From Jiangella endophytica (GTDB lineage: Bacteria; Actinomycetota; Actinomycetes; Jiangellales; Jiangellaceae): DNA of 64,000 bases. Position 1 is the first letter of the stretch. Every line of letters starts with the position of its first letter. Position numbers and translations under genes: made by a program. Shown here piece by piece: positions 53,488-62,534 of the stretch. The stretch is from assembly GCF_003427025.1 (NCBI RefSeq), contig NZ_QVAI01000017.1, positions 107,505-171,504 on the forward strand, in the 5' to 3' direction. Below the pieces are notes generated by a model. The model made no database searches, had not been told where the DNA came from, and saw only the letters and a list, made by a program, of their open reading frames with translations.

Positions 53488-56184
53488 ATGCGAGCAGCCA
53501 GACCCGCTGCTGCAGCCGCCACCGCAGCTCTCCTCGCGGCGACGCTCCCCGCGGTCGCCGCACCGGCCGCATCGGGAACGCCCGCCCCGAAGTCGGACGC
53601 CGTCGATCTCGACGTGCTGTTCGTCGGCGCCCACCCCGACGACGAGGCCGGCGCGCTGGCCGCGTTCGGCCAGTGGAACGAGGCCGCGGACCTGAGAGCC
53701 GGCGTCATCACCGTGACCCGGGGCGAGGGCGGCGGCAACGCCGTCGGCCTCGAAGAGGGTCCGGAGCTGGGCATGCTGCGCGAGGCCGAGGAGCGCAGCG
53801 CCGTCGCGAACGCCGGCATCGAGAACGTCTACAACCTCGACGAGCTCGACTTCTTCTACAACGCCAGCGCGCCGCTGACCGACGAGGTGTGGGGTGACGA
53901 CGCCCTGGAGAGGGTCGTGAGAGTCGTCCGAAGCACCCGGCCCGAGGTCATCGTCACGATGAACCCGTCGCCGACGCCCGGCAACCACGGCCACCACCAG
54001 CAGGCCGCGAGGCTGGCCGTCGAGGCGTACGAGGCCGCGGCCGACCCGGACGCGTTCCCGGAGCAGCTGTCCGAGGAGGGCCTGTCGACCTGGAGCGTGT
54101 CGCGCATCCTGCGCAGCGGCGCCACCGGCACCGGCGTCGGCGGCTCGGCCTGCGAGACGACGCCGTACCAGCCGGCCGACCGCACCGACCGCGTGTTCGG
54201 CGCCTGGCAGGGCCGGACGTCGACGCAGACCGGCGAGTTGTGGGCGCTGCGCGAGCGCAAGGCACAGTGGGAGTACGTGAGCCAGGGCTGGGCCGGGTTC
54301 CCGCCGCCGCCCACCGACCCGGAGGCGAACGGCTGCGACTGGTTCACGCTGATCGCCAGCCGCACGCCGTACCCGATGCCGGGCACCGGTCAGACGGCCG
54401 CGCTGCAGGGCGCGTTGCTGCCGATCGACGGCGGTCTGCCGCTCGGCACCGAGGTGACGATCGACCCGGAGCCGTTCCTGGTGCTCCCGGGCCAGTCGTT
54501 CACCGCGACGGTCACGGTCAAGGCGCCGGCCCGCAAGCCGCTGGTGCAGCCGGCGCTGACGGTCGCGGGGCCGGACGGCTGGACGGCACAGGTGCCGTCC
54601 GGTGCGCTCCCCCGCACGCTGGCCCCCGGCCGCGAGGCGAGCGTCGACATCACCGTCACGCCGCCGGCCGAGGCCGCCGCGGGTGAGCGGGTCGCGCTGA
54701 AGGCGACCCTCTCGACCCGTACCGGCAGCGGCGCGAACGAGGCCGCCGTCGAGGTCACCACGGACGTCCGCGGCGAGCTGGCGCAACGGCCGGAGGCCGA
54801 GGTCTTCGCGTCCTGGACCGGCGACGTCGACCTGCCGAAGCTGGAGAGCCTGATCGCGCCGATCGCCTCGGTCGGTGTCGGGCGCACCCAGCCGGTGACG
54901 ATCAACGTCACGAACGACGGCGCCGCCGCGGCGGCCGGGTCGGTCACGCTCGACCTCGCCGACGGCTTCACCGCATCGCCGGCGTCGGCGCCGTTCGACG
55001 GCCTCGCGCCGGGCGCCACGACCACCGTCACGTTCGACGTCACCAACACCGACACCGCGCTGCCGACGTCGAACCGCGCCCCGAACGGCGGCTACCCGTT
55101 CCAGGTCGTCACCGACTACGGGTCCGGCACGGACACCCAGAACGCCGTGCTCGAGCTGGTCCCGTCGACGCAGATCCCGCAGGTGTCGTCGGCGCCGGTG
55201 CTGGACGGCGTCGCCGGCGAGGGCGAGTACCCGGGCGAGGTCATCGACAGCGGCACCCGCTGGGAGGGCGAGGAGGCCACGGCCGACGACGCGTCGTCGA
55301 CCACGCGGCTCGCCTTCACCGACGACGCGCTGTACGTGTTCGTCGAGGTCAACGACGACACCCTCGGCACGGTGCTGCCGCTGGAGGACTGCAAGCGGCA
55401 CTGGCGCACCGACTCCGTCGAGATCACCGTCGACCCGCGCGGCACGTCGTCGAACACGTCGACGACGTTCAAGACCGGCATCTTCCCCACCACGGTGGAG
55501 GGTGAGCCGTGCTTCCAGCGCGACGCCGACAACCACCAGGGCCCGGGTGCCGACACCGCGCCGGGCATGGAGGTCGCGTCCGTCGTGAACGAGCCGTACG
55601 ACGGCTACACCGTCGAGGCCAAGATCCCGTTCGACGTCCTGCCCGACGCCGTCGACCCGGCGCGGATGGGCTTGAACGTGCTGGTCTACGACTCCGACAC
55701 GCAGGACAAGACCGGTCAGACCCGCATCGGCTGGTCCACGTTCAACGGCGTGCAGGCCGACCCGTTCCGGTGGTCGCTGGCGACGTTGCCGGGGCTGGCC
55801 GACGCCGGCTCCGACCCGGTCGCGCCGACGATGCCCGACACCGCCGCACTGAGCGTCGACTCGCCGCAGAGCATCGCGCAGTCGGCCGTCGACGGCGTCG
55901 GTCTCGGCGGCGGGCGGGAGCTTCCGGCCCGCACGGCCTCGATCACGTCGGCGCGCGCGTCGGACTCCGGTGAGATCGAGGTGCGGCTGCGGACCCGCGA
56001 GTCCGGCCGGGCCAACGTCTTCCTCTGGGACGGCGAGAGCGTGGCGGGCTCGGTGTCGGTCGAGGTCGGTTCCGGCCGCACGACCGTCGACGTGCCGGTG
56101 ACGGGCGGGTCGGACGACCTGACCGCGCTGGTCGCGTTCATCACCGACGACGGCACGCTGGCCCTGGCCGAGCCGGTCGGCTGA
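53488..56184 (+). CDS. Large secreted PIG-L family deacetylase with beta-sandwich domains
   Basis: 898 residues from ATG 53488, GAGAGGAG upstream. Signal peptide about 1-28. PIG-L/LmbE deacetylase domain (about 40-330): zinc motif AHPDDE (48-53) and HGHH (167-170). Then NEW3-like and CARDB-type beta domains, and a DOMON/CBM9-like domain (about 575-760, with LDGVAGEGEYPG and YTVEAKIPFDVL), which typically binds carbohydrate. PIG-L enzymes deacetylate N-acetylglucosamine-type sugars. Its place after the permeases suggests it trims an acetylated glycan before uptake. Most PIG-L proteins have only about 250 residues. Confidence 0.9.
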   Translation: MRAARPAAAAATAALLAATLPAVAAPAASGTPAPKSDAVDLDVLFVGAHPDDEAGALAAFGQWNEAADLRAGVITVTRGEGGGNAVGLEEGPELGMLREAEERSAVANAGIENVYNLDELDFFYNASAPLTDEVWGDDALERVVRVVRSTRPEVIVTMNPSPTPGNHGHHQQAARLAVEAYEAAADPDAFPEQLSEEGLSTWSVSRILRSGATGTGVGGSACETTPYQPADRTDRVFGAWQGRTSTQTGELWALRERKAQWEYVSQGWAGFPPPPTDPEANGCDWFTLIASRTPYPMPGTGQTAALQGALLPIDGGLPLGTEVTIDPEPFLVLPGQSFTATVTVKAPARKPLVQPALTVAGPDGWTAQVPSGALPRTLAPGREASVDITVTPPAEAAAGERVALKATLSTRTGSGANEAAVEVTTDVRGELAQRPEAEVFASWTGDVDLPKLESLIAPIASVGVGRTQPVTINVTNDGAAAAAGSVTLDLADGFTASPASAPFDGLAPGATTTVTFDVTNTDTALPTSNRAPNGGYPFQVVTDYGSGTDTQNAVLELVPSTQIPQVSSAPVLDGVAGEGEYPGEVIDSGTRWEGEEATADDASSTTRLAFTDDALYVFVEVNDDTLGTVLPLEDCKRHWRTDSVEITVDPRGTSSNTSTTFKTGIFPTTVEGEPCFQRDADNHQGPGADTAPGMEVASVVNEPYDGYTVEAKIPFDVLPDAVDPARMGLNVLVYDSDTQDKTGQTRIGWSTFNGVQADPFRWSLATLPGLADAGSDPVAPTMPDTAALSVDSPQSIAQSAVDGVGLGGGRELPARTASITSARASDSGEIEVRLRTRESGRANVFLWDGESVAGSVSVEVGSGRTTVDVPVTGGSDDLTALVAFITDDGTLALAEPVG

Positions 56185-56245
56185 CAGATCGTCCCGCTCC
56201 GCCGGTGCCCGTGGCCCGGCGGAGCGGGACTCTCCACCCGGCTGA

Positions 56246-56968
56246 TCAGGCCTCGCCGGCGAGGCGGTCCAGCCACTGCTCCAGCAGCGCCCGCTCGGCG
56301 GCGGTGAGCGGCGTCCCGGCGCCCTCATCGCCGCCGCGCAGGGCCTCGCGCAGCGCGACCGCCCGGCCGACCACCGGCGCGACGCCGTCGCCGGGCGCGG
56401 ACACCGCGTCGTCGACCAGCGTGCGCAGCACGGCGTCGCGAGCGAGGCCGGACAGCGAGTGGTCGCGTTCTGCCTCGGGCGTCGCGATCAGCGTCAGCAC
56501 GACCCCGACGGCGGTCGCGTGACTCAACCGCGCGGCCCGCTCGACGCTCATGGTGAGCCGGCCGGCCGCCGCCACCCGGCCGACGAGCCGATGCAGGATC
56601 GCCGTGGCGTCCCGCCCGGCGGCCGACTCGTCGGCGCGCCGGCCGTTGCCGTACATCAGCACGTAGAACGCCGGCCGGGCCAGCCCGAACTCGACGTGGA
56701 GGTCCCAGCCGCGGCGCAGATCGGCCACGGGGTCGTCGGTCTCGCCCATGGCCCGCTTGTCGCGCAGGTACTGCTCGAACCCGTACGCCGCGACGGCGTC
56801 GAGCAGCCCGGTCATGTCGCCGAACAGCCGGTACAGCGTGGGTGCCTGCACCCCGGCCGCGGCGCTGACGGCGCGCGTCGACACCGCCTCGCGGCCCTCG
56901 CTCTCGAGCAGGCCGGCGGCGGCGCGCAGGATGCGGTCGCGGGTCGCTTCTCCGTCGGCAGATGTCAT
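56246..56968 (-). CDS. TetR/AcrR-family transcriptional regulator
   Basis: 240 residues. N-terminal helix-turn-helix TRDRILRAAAGLLESEGREAVSTRAVSAAAGVQAPTLYRLF, then the all-helical ligand domain. The divergent aldo/keto reductase starts 92 nt away and a nested palindrome lies between, so the usual TetR arrangement of autorepression plus control of the neighbour is likely. Confidence 0.93.
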   Translation of the reverse strand: MTSADGEATRDRILRAAAGLLESEGREAVSTRAVSAAAGVQAPTLYRLFGDMTGLLDAVAAYGFEQYLRDKRAMGETDDPVADLRRGWDLHVEFGLARPAFYVLMYGNGRRADESAAGRDATAILHRLVGRVAAAGRLTMSVERAARLSHATAVGVVLTLIATPEAERDHSLSGLARDAVLRTLVDDAVSAPGDGVAPVVGRAVALREALRGGDEGAGTPLTAAERALLEQWLDRLAGEA

Positions 56969-56977
56969 GGAATCAAC

Positions 56978-57034
56978 GATAACGGGGTTGCGTTAGCATC
57001 GCTATCGAATCACTGCTAACGTCAAAGTGTTATC
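56978..57034. promoter_or_regulatory. Nested palindrome between tetR and the aldo/keto reductase
   Basis: GATAAC (56978) pairs with GTTATC (57029) and GTTAGCA (56992) with TGCTAAC (57014); both pairs share one centre at 57006. Likely operator for two TetR dimers. Confidence 0.75.
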
Positions 57035-57060
57035 AGTGGAATCCACGAAGGAGTCCCTCC

Positions 57061-58056
57061 ATGCGCACCACCACCCTCGGCAGCGCCGGGCCCGCCGTCT
57101 CCGCCCTCGGCCTGGGCCTGATGGGCATGTCGGACCTGTACGGCCCGGCCGACCGCGACGAGTCGATCGCCACCGTCCATGCCGCCCTCGACGCCGGCGT
57201 CACCCTGCTCGACACCGGTGACTTCTACGGAATGGGCGCCAACGAGCTGCTGCTGCGCGACGCCCTGCGCGGCCGTAACCGCGACGACGTCGTCGTCAGC
57301 GTGAAGTTCGGCGGCCTGCGCGGCCCGGACGGCGGCTGGCTGGGCTACGACGCGCGGCCCATCGCGGTGAAGAACTTCGCCGCCTACAGCCTGCGCCGCC
57401 TCGGCGCCGACCACATCGACATCTACCGGCCGGCCCGGCTGGACCCGGCGGTCCCCATCGAGGAGACCGTCGGCGCCATCGCCGACCTCGTCCAGGCCGG
57501 CTACGTCCGCCACATCGGGCTGTCCGAGGTGGGCGCCGACTCCCTGCGCCGCGCCGCCGCCGTCCACCCGATCGCCGACCTGCAGATCGAGTACTCGCTG
57601 CTCTCCCGTGGCATCGAGGAGCGGGTGCTGCCCGCCGCCCGCGAGCTCGGTATCGGCGTGACGGCGTACGGCGTGCTGTCGCGCGGGTTGCTCAGCGGGC
57701 ACTGGCGCCCCGACCGCGAACTGCCGGCGGGCGACTTCCGCGCCACCAGCCCGCGCTTCCAGGCCGGCAACCTCGAGCACAATCTCGCGCTGACCGAGGC
57801 GCTTCGCACAGTCGCGGAGCAGCAGGGCGTGACGGTCGCCCAGGTGGCCATCGCCTGGGTCGCCGCGCAGGGCCCGGACATCGTGCCGTTGGTGGGCGCC
57901 CGCACCCGGGAACGGCTGGCCGAGTCGCTCGGCGCCAGCAGCCTGACCCTCGGTGCCGACGACCTCGCCCAGATCGAGCGATCGGTCCCGGCCAGCGCCG
58001 CGGCGGGCGACCGTTACGCCGACTACGCCTACGCCCACCTCGACAGCGAACGCTGA
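57061..58056 (+). CDS. Aldo/keto reductase
   Basis: 331 residues. AKR13-like barrel: LGLGLMGMSDLYGP, LLDTGDFYGMGANELLLRDAL, Lys in VVSVKFGG, HIGLSEVGADSL, and C-terminal VPLVGARTRERLAESLG for NADP. Typical YajO/AKR13 proteins have a His after the Lys-strand; here DIYRPARLDP occupies the expected YQxHR...DP region, so the usual His is replaced by Pro-Ala-Arg context. Controlled by the divergent TetR gene. Confidence 0.92.
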   Translation: MRTTTLGSAGPAVSALGLGLMGMSDLYGPADRDESIATVHAALDAGVTLLDTGDFYGMGANELLLRDALRGRNRDDVVVSVKFGGLRGPDGGWLGYDARPIAVKNFAAYSLRRLGADHIDIYRPARLDPAVPIEETVGAIADLVQAGYVRHIGLSEVGADSLRRAAAVHPIADLQIEYSLLSRGIEERVLPAARELGIGVTAYGVLSRGLLSGHWRPDRELPAGDFRATSPRFQAGNLEHNLALTEALRTVAEQQGVTVAQVAIAWVAAQGPDIVPLVGARTRERLAESLGASSLTLGADDLAQIERSVPASAAAGDRYADYAYAHLDSER

Positions 58057-58351
58057 CGTCCGGGCGATCCGGTCGCGAATCCCAGGTGTCAGTGCCCGCC
58101 CATAGGGTGGGACCCCTCCCATCGGGCGGGGGTCCACGTCGGGTCGAAAGCCACCTGCCGGGCCAGGACGGCCCGGCGGGCGGCTCCGCGAACCACGCAC
58201 CCGGAGACCGACGGTCGCCCGCCGGGGCCGGGTTCGGGTGGTTCCGGCGGACCATTCACCGCGGCGCCCCGCACCGTTCATCGCGGCGCCGTCCGCTCCA
58301 CGCCGTGGTCTGGCTTCTTGACGGGTGACGTCCCCCGACGGCAGGAGCCCG
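58057..58351. other. Intergenic region with an imperfect direct repeat
   Basis: No gene seen. ACCATTCACCGCGGCGCC (58251-58268) and ACCGTTCATCGCGGCGCC (58273-58290) are two copies 22 nt apart; the heptads ATTCACC and GTTCATC are PHO-box-like, but the middle heptad at 11 nt does not fit. The GTG at 58325 is an alternative start for the next gene. Confidence 0.5.
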
Positions 58352-59821
58352 ATGTCCGTCCCATCGCCGCGCGCCACGTTGGTGGCCGGTGCGGCCGCGT
58401 CGGCGACGGTCGCGGTCACCGTCACGCTGGCCGGGCCGATCCCGGGCGTCGTCGTGCCGGACGGTCCACTCGGCCTGTGGCGGGCCGCCGGCGAGGGCCG
58501 GCCGGCGTGGAGCATGGTGGCGGTCGCGGGCATCACCGCGTTGTCGCTGGTCTTCGTCCGGCTCTACCTGCTGGCCAGGGACGGCGTCGTCGACGTCGGG
58601 TACGTCGCGCGGACGGCGGCCGTGTGGACGGCGCCGGTGCTGCTGGCCCAGCCGATCCTCAGCCTGGACGCGTACTCCTACGTCGCGCAGGGCCAGCTGC
58701 TGGTCATGGGCATCGATCCGTACGTGACCGGCCCGATCGCGTTCGGCCCCGGCCCGCTGCTGGATCCGGTCGCGCCGGTCTGGCGGATGACGCCGGCGCC
58801 GTACGGCCCGTTGTCGCTGACGCTGCTGGGCTGGTCCGCCGACGTCACCGGCGCCCAGCACGTGCCGTTCGTCCTGGTGTTGCGGGCGCTGGCGATCGTC
58901 GCCGTCGTGGTCGCGGCGGTGGCCGCGGCGCGGCTGGCCCGGCCGGGTGCGCGGGCCGTCGCCGTCGCGCTGGTGGCGGCGAACCCGATCGTCGTGCTGC
59001 ACCTGATCGGCGGCGTGCACCTGGACGTGCTGGTCGGCGCGCTGGCGCCGCTCGTGCTGCTGGCGGTGCGCAGACGCTGGTGGTGGCTGGCGGCGCTGAC
59101 CGCAGCGGCCGCGTTCGCGATCAAGCTGCCGGGCCTCGTCCTGGTCGGCTACGTGCTGTGGGCGCGGTTCCGGCAACCCGGTCGGCGCTGGGCCGGCACC
59201 GCACAGGTGCTGGCGATCACGGTGGGCGCGACGCTGGCCGCCGCGGCCGCCGTCCCGGACGGCTGGGGCTGGCTCGCCACGCTCGACACCCCGGGCAAGG
59301 TGGACCTGCTCTACACCGTCCCGGCGGCGATCGCCGGGGTCGCGTACGGGGTGCTCGGCCTGACGGTCGGCGGGGTGGGCTTCGGCGAGCTGCTCGACTG
59401 GTCGCGAGTGCTGTGCGCGGCCGCCGGCGCCGCGCTGATCGGCTGGCTGATCGTCCGCGGCGGCGACCCGTCGATGCCGGTGCGGCGGGCCGGCGCGCTC
59501 GTCGGGACCGCACTCGTGGTGCTCGCACTGGCGGCGCCGGTCGTCCACGCCTGGTACCTGTCCTGGGCCCTGGCCCTGCTGGCGGCCTGCGCGGGCGTCG
59601 TCGGGCATCGGTGGCTGATCGGCCTGAGCGTCGCGCTGTCGTTCTCGGCGCTGCCCGACCCGCTGACCCGCTGGCACCACGGGCTGCTGCCGCTGACGCT
59701 GCTGATCCTGGTGGTGACGCTGGCGTTGACGTTCTGGTGGCTGGCCGACGCGCGCCGGCGCCCGCCCGGTGAACGAGCGGGCGCCGGCACGTCCGGTCTG
59801 ACGGTCAGCGGCGCGGCTTGA
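58352..59821 (+). CDS. MptB-like polyprenol-phosphomannose-dependent mannosyltransferase
   Basis: 489 residues from ATG 58352, with AGGAG upstream. About 12 membrane helices; GT-C type. Catalytic loop after the first helices: LSLDAYSYVAQGQLLVMGI (Asp likely essential) and YGPLSLTLLGW. MptB adds alpha-1,6-linked mannose from polyprenyl-phosphomannose to the lipoglycan mannan core in mycolata; in other actinomycetes homologues may serve other mannans. Its 3' end overlaps the convergent M28 gene by 17 nt. Confidence 0.8.
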   Translation: MSVPSPRATLVAGAAASATVAVTVTLAGPIPGVVVPDGPLGLWRAAGEGRPAWSMVAVAGITALSLVFVRLYLLARDGVVDVGYVARTAAVWTAPVLLAQPILSLDAYSYVAQGQLLVMGIDPYVTGPIAFGPGPLLDPVAPVWRMTPAPYGPLSLTLLGWSADVTGAQHVPFVLVLRALAIVAVVVAAVAAARLARPGARAVAVALVAANPIVVLHLIGGVHLDVLVGALAPLVLLAVRRRWWWLAALTAAAAFAIKLPGLVLVGYVLWARFRQPGRRWAGTAQVLAITVGATLAAAAAVPDGWGWLATLDTPGKVDLLYTVPAAIAGVAYGVLGLTVGGVGFGELLDWSRVLCAAAGAALIGWLIVRGGDPSMPVRRAGALVGTALVVLALAAPVVHAWYLSWALALLAACAGVVGHRWLIGLSVALSFSALPDPLTRWHHGLLPLTLLILVVTLALTFWWLADARRRPPGERAGAGTSGLTVSGAA

Positions 59822-61358
59822 CGCCGTTGACGGTCGAGGTGTCGTAGGCGAAGGTCAGCACGGCCGAGCCGATGACGTCGGCGTTGATGTCCAGCGCCTT
59901 CGTGTTGACGTTGCCGACGAGGTCGTACTCCGCGCGCAGCGCGTCGTAGATCGTGTCGTCCTGGCCGTCGCCGGTGAGGTTGTCGCAGAACCCGTGGTAG
60001 CAGGGGTCGTACGGCACGTTCGCCAGGCCGCCGTACAGCTGCGCCTGCTCCTCGGACTTCGCGCCCTCGGCTCCGGTGAACAGACCGCCCGCCGGGATGC
60101 CCTCGGCGATGAACGCGCCGTAGTCCGAGCGACCGGAGAACTCGCTGTCGTTGAACGGCTGGTTGCGGCGGGTGTAGATCTTCTCGAACACGTCCTCGAT
60201 CTGCGCCGAGCCCTCCGGGATGAAGCCCTCGGGCGCGGTGCCACCGGAGTTGTCGCCGTCGTACACGCCGAACATGTAGTTGGGCGAGGCGACCATGTCG
60301 AAGTTCAGGTAGAGCGCGATCTTGTCCCGCTCCTCCTGCGTCAGGTCCGGCACGTAGAAGTTCGAGCCGAGCAGGCCGGACTCCTCCGCTCCCCACCAGG
60401 CGAAGCGCACCTGGTTCTTGAGGTTCTGCCGGTTGATCTGGATCGCGGTCTCCAGCAGCGCCGCGCTGCCGCTGCCGTTGTCGTTGATGCCCGCGCCGTC
60501 GTGGACGCTGTCGAGGTGCGCGCCGGCCATGACGACGTTGTCCGGGTTGCCCTTCCGCGTCTCGGCCAGCACGTTGTACGTCGTGCGGGTGTCGGCCGTG
60601 AAGTCGACCTCGACGCGGACGGTGGCACCGGGCGTCGCGGCCAGGCTGGCGCCGGCGTCGAACGTCGCGAACACCGCCGGGACGGCGAGGCCGGTGGCGT
60701 CGCCGATCATGCCGACGAGCCCCGTGCGGCCGACCTGGCCCTCGTTCATGACGACGACGGCGGCCGCGCCGGCCGCCTGCGCGTTGAGCACCTTGGCGGC
60801 GAAGCCGCAGGTGCCGCGCTGGACCAGCGCGATGCTGCCGGGGGCCATGCCGGTGAAGTCGCCTTCCTCGCAACCGCTGGTCGACGTGTTGGCCGGCAGG
60901 CCGGGCGCGTCGAGACGGACGTCGGCGGCGAACAGCGCGCCGGTGGCCTCGCCCTGCGGGACGCCGGTGTCGAAGTCGTTGCGGATGAACTCGCTGCCCT
61001 CCTCGTACGTGCGCGGTTCCGGGCTGATCCGCTCGAGCTCGGAGCGCTCGTCGAAGAACTCGAACTCGAACTCCTGGACCTCCGGCGTGTAGCCGGCCGC
61101 CTCGAGCTGCTCGACGACGTAGTCGACGGACGCCGCGTAGCCAGGGAGCCCCGAGGCCCGGTTTCCGCCGTTCTCGTCGCTGATCTCCTGCAAGGCCTCG
61201 AGGTGGCCCATGACCGCCTCGAGGGTGATGAGCTTGTTCATCTGCCGGATCGTGACGTTGTCGCTCGCCGCCTCGGCGGGGACGGTGAGCAGACACGTCG
61301 CGGCGAGTACGCCAGCACTGGCGACGGCGGCCGTGCGCCTTGTCGGTCGTCTCGTCAT
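59805..61358 (-). CDS. Secreted M28-family aminopeptidase with PA domain
   Basis: 517 residues. Signal peptide about 1-31. A PA domain (about 140-250) is inserted before the M28 core, which has GAHLDSVHDGAGINDNGSG (first zinc ligands), WGAEESGLLGS (catalytic Glu pair), LNFDMVASPNY and a C-terminal SDYGAFIAEGIPAGGLFTG. It resembles Streptomyces griseus aminopeptidase with added PA domain. Two Cys pairs are visible (SGCEEG...GTCGF; DPCYHGFC). Likely exported for peptide scavenging. Confidence 0.95.
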   Translation of the reverse strand: MTRRPTRRTAAVASAGVLAATCLLTVPAEAASDNVTIRQMNKLITLEAVMGHLEALQEISDENGGNRASGLPGYAASVDYVVEQLEAAGYTPEVQEFEFEFFDERSELERISPEPRTYEEGSEFIRNDFDTGVPQGEATGALFAADVRLDAPGLPANTSTSGCEEGDFTGMAPGSIALVQRGTCGFAAKVLNAQAAGAAAVVVMNEGQVGRTGLVGMIGDATGLAVPAVFATFDAGASLAATPGATVRVEVDFTADTRTTYNVLAETRKGNPDNVVMAGAHLDSVHDGAGINDNGSGSAALLETAIQINRQNLKNQVRFAWWGAEESGLLGSNFYVPDLTQEERDKIALYLNFDMVASPNYMFGVYDGDNSGGTAPEGFIPEGSAQIEDVFEKIYTRRNQPFNDSEFSGRSDYGAFIAEGIPAGGLFTGAEGAKSEEQAQLYGGLANVPYDPCYHGFCDNLTGDGQDDTIYDALRAEYDLVGNVNTKALDINADVIGSAVLTFAYDTSTVNGVKPRR

Positions 61359-61599
61359 CGGGCAACCTCCTGCACAGGTTCCTGGATGCCGGCCTGCGGA
61401 CCGGAAAATGATGTCCGAGACACTAGACGGCGCGGCGTCCTTTCAGAAGACCCCCGCGGTGTCGGATTGATGACGGTCGGTCCGGGCGGCGCGCCCACGT
61501 AGGCTGGTGCCGTTCGACCGTGGACGACGGCGTCGCGGAGGAGCGGCCCTCGTCGCGCACCGAAGGCCGCCGGCGTGAACGGAGCGAACCCGAGCACTC

Positions 61600-62517
61600 A
61601 TGACCAGCGTCGTCACCGGGTTCGCCGTCATCGTCGTCATCATCGCCGTCGGATATGTGCTGGGCCGGACCGAACTGCTCGGCCCCGCCGGCCCCATGGT
61701 GCTGACCCGGCTGGCGTTCTGGGTGGCCAGCCCCGCCCTCATGTTCCACACGGTCGCCGAGGCCGACCTCGACGTCATCGTCGCCGAACCGCTCATCGCG
61801 ACCGCCGGCAGCGTCGTCGTCGTGATGGCGGTCTTCGCCCTGGTGGGCTGGTGGCGGCGCTGGGGCGTCTCGTACAGCGCACTGGGGGTGCTCTGTTCCG
61901 GCCTGGTGAACGCCGGCAACCTGGGCATCCCGATCGCGGCCTACGTGCTGGGCGACGCGACCCTGGTGGCGCCGATCCTGCTGATGCAGACCATCGTGAT
62001 CGTCCCGGCCGCGCTGACGGTCCTGGACCTCGCCGGGCGCGGTGCCTCGATGCCGGTGTGGCAGCGGTTCCTGACGCCGTTGCAGAGCCCGATCACGGTC
62101 GCCTCGCTGGCCGGTGTGGTCGTCGCGGCCACGGGAGTGACCGTGCCGGAGCCTCTGATGGAGCCGTTCGTGTTGGTGGGCGCCATCTCGATCCCGTCGG
62201 TGCTGATGGTGTTCGGCATCTCCCTGTGCGGCAGCAGCTGGCCCGGACGGGGACCGGATCGCGGGCCGCTGGCGCTCGCCGTCGGGTTGAAGACGCTCGT
62301 GCACCCGGCGGTGGCGTACGGGCTCGGCCTGGCGCTGGGGCTGTCGACGCCTGAGCTGCTCGCCGTCGTCGTGCTGTCCGCGTTGCCGACGGCGCAGAAC
62401 GCCCTGACGTTCGCGCTGCAGTACGGGCATGCGCAGGTGCTGGTGCGCGAGGCGATTCTCGTGACGACCGTGCTGTCGTTGCCGGTGCTGGTCGTGGTGG
62501 CGGCGCTGCTCAAATAG
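61600..62517 (+). CDS. AEC family transporter (auxin efflux carrier-like)
   Basis: 305 residues, ten membrane helices. AEC/MdcF-type permease: the break between two five-helix halves and motifs GLVNAGNLGIPIAAYVLGD and LPTAQNALTFALQYG. Exports or takes up organic acids such as malonate or malate in known members. No linked catabolic gene, so the substrate cannot be guessed. Divergent from the M28 gene and convergent with dinB. Confidence 0.9.
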   Translation: MTSVVTGFAVIVVIIAVGYVLGRTELLGPAGPMVLTRLAFWVASPALMFHTVAEADLDVIVAEPLIATAGSVVVVMAVFALVGWWRRWGVSYSALGVLCSGLVNAGNLGIPIAAYVLGDATLVAPILLMQTIVIVPAALTVLDLAGRGASMPVWQRFLTPLQSPITVASLAGVVVAATGVTVPEPLMEPFVLVGAISIPSVLMVFGISLCGSSWPGRGPDRGPLALAVGLKTLVHPAVAYGLGLALGLSTPELLAVVVLSALPTAQNALTFALQYGHAQVLVREAILVTTVLSLPVLVVVAALLK

Positions 62518-62534
62518 CGCGCTCGCCCCGCGTC

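Noticed and set aside
53410..56328. 972-codon minus-strand frame opposite the PIG-L gene
   Set aside because: Composition is typical of an antisense shadow and the sense strand has clear motifs.
58251..58290. PHO box upstream of the mannosyltransferase
   Set aside because: The two good heptads are 22 nt apart and the required middle heptad does not match; no phosphate-linked function.
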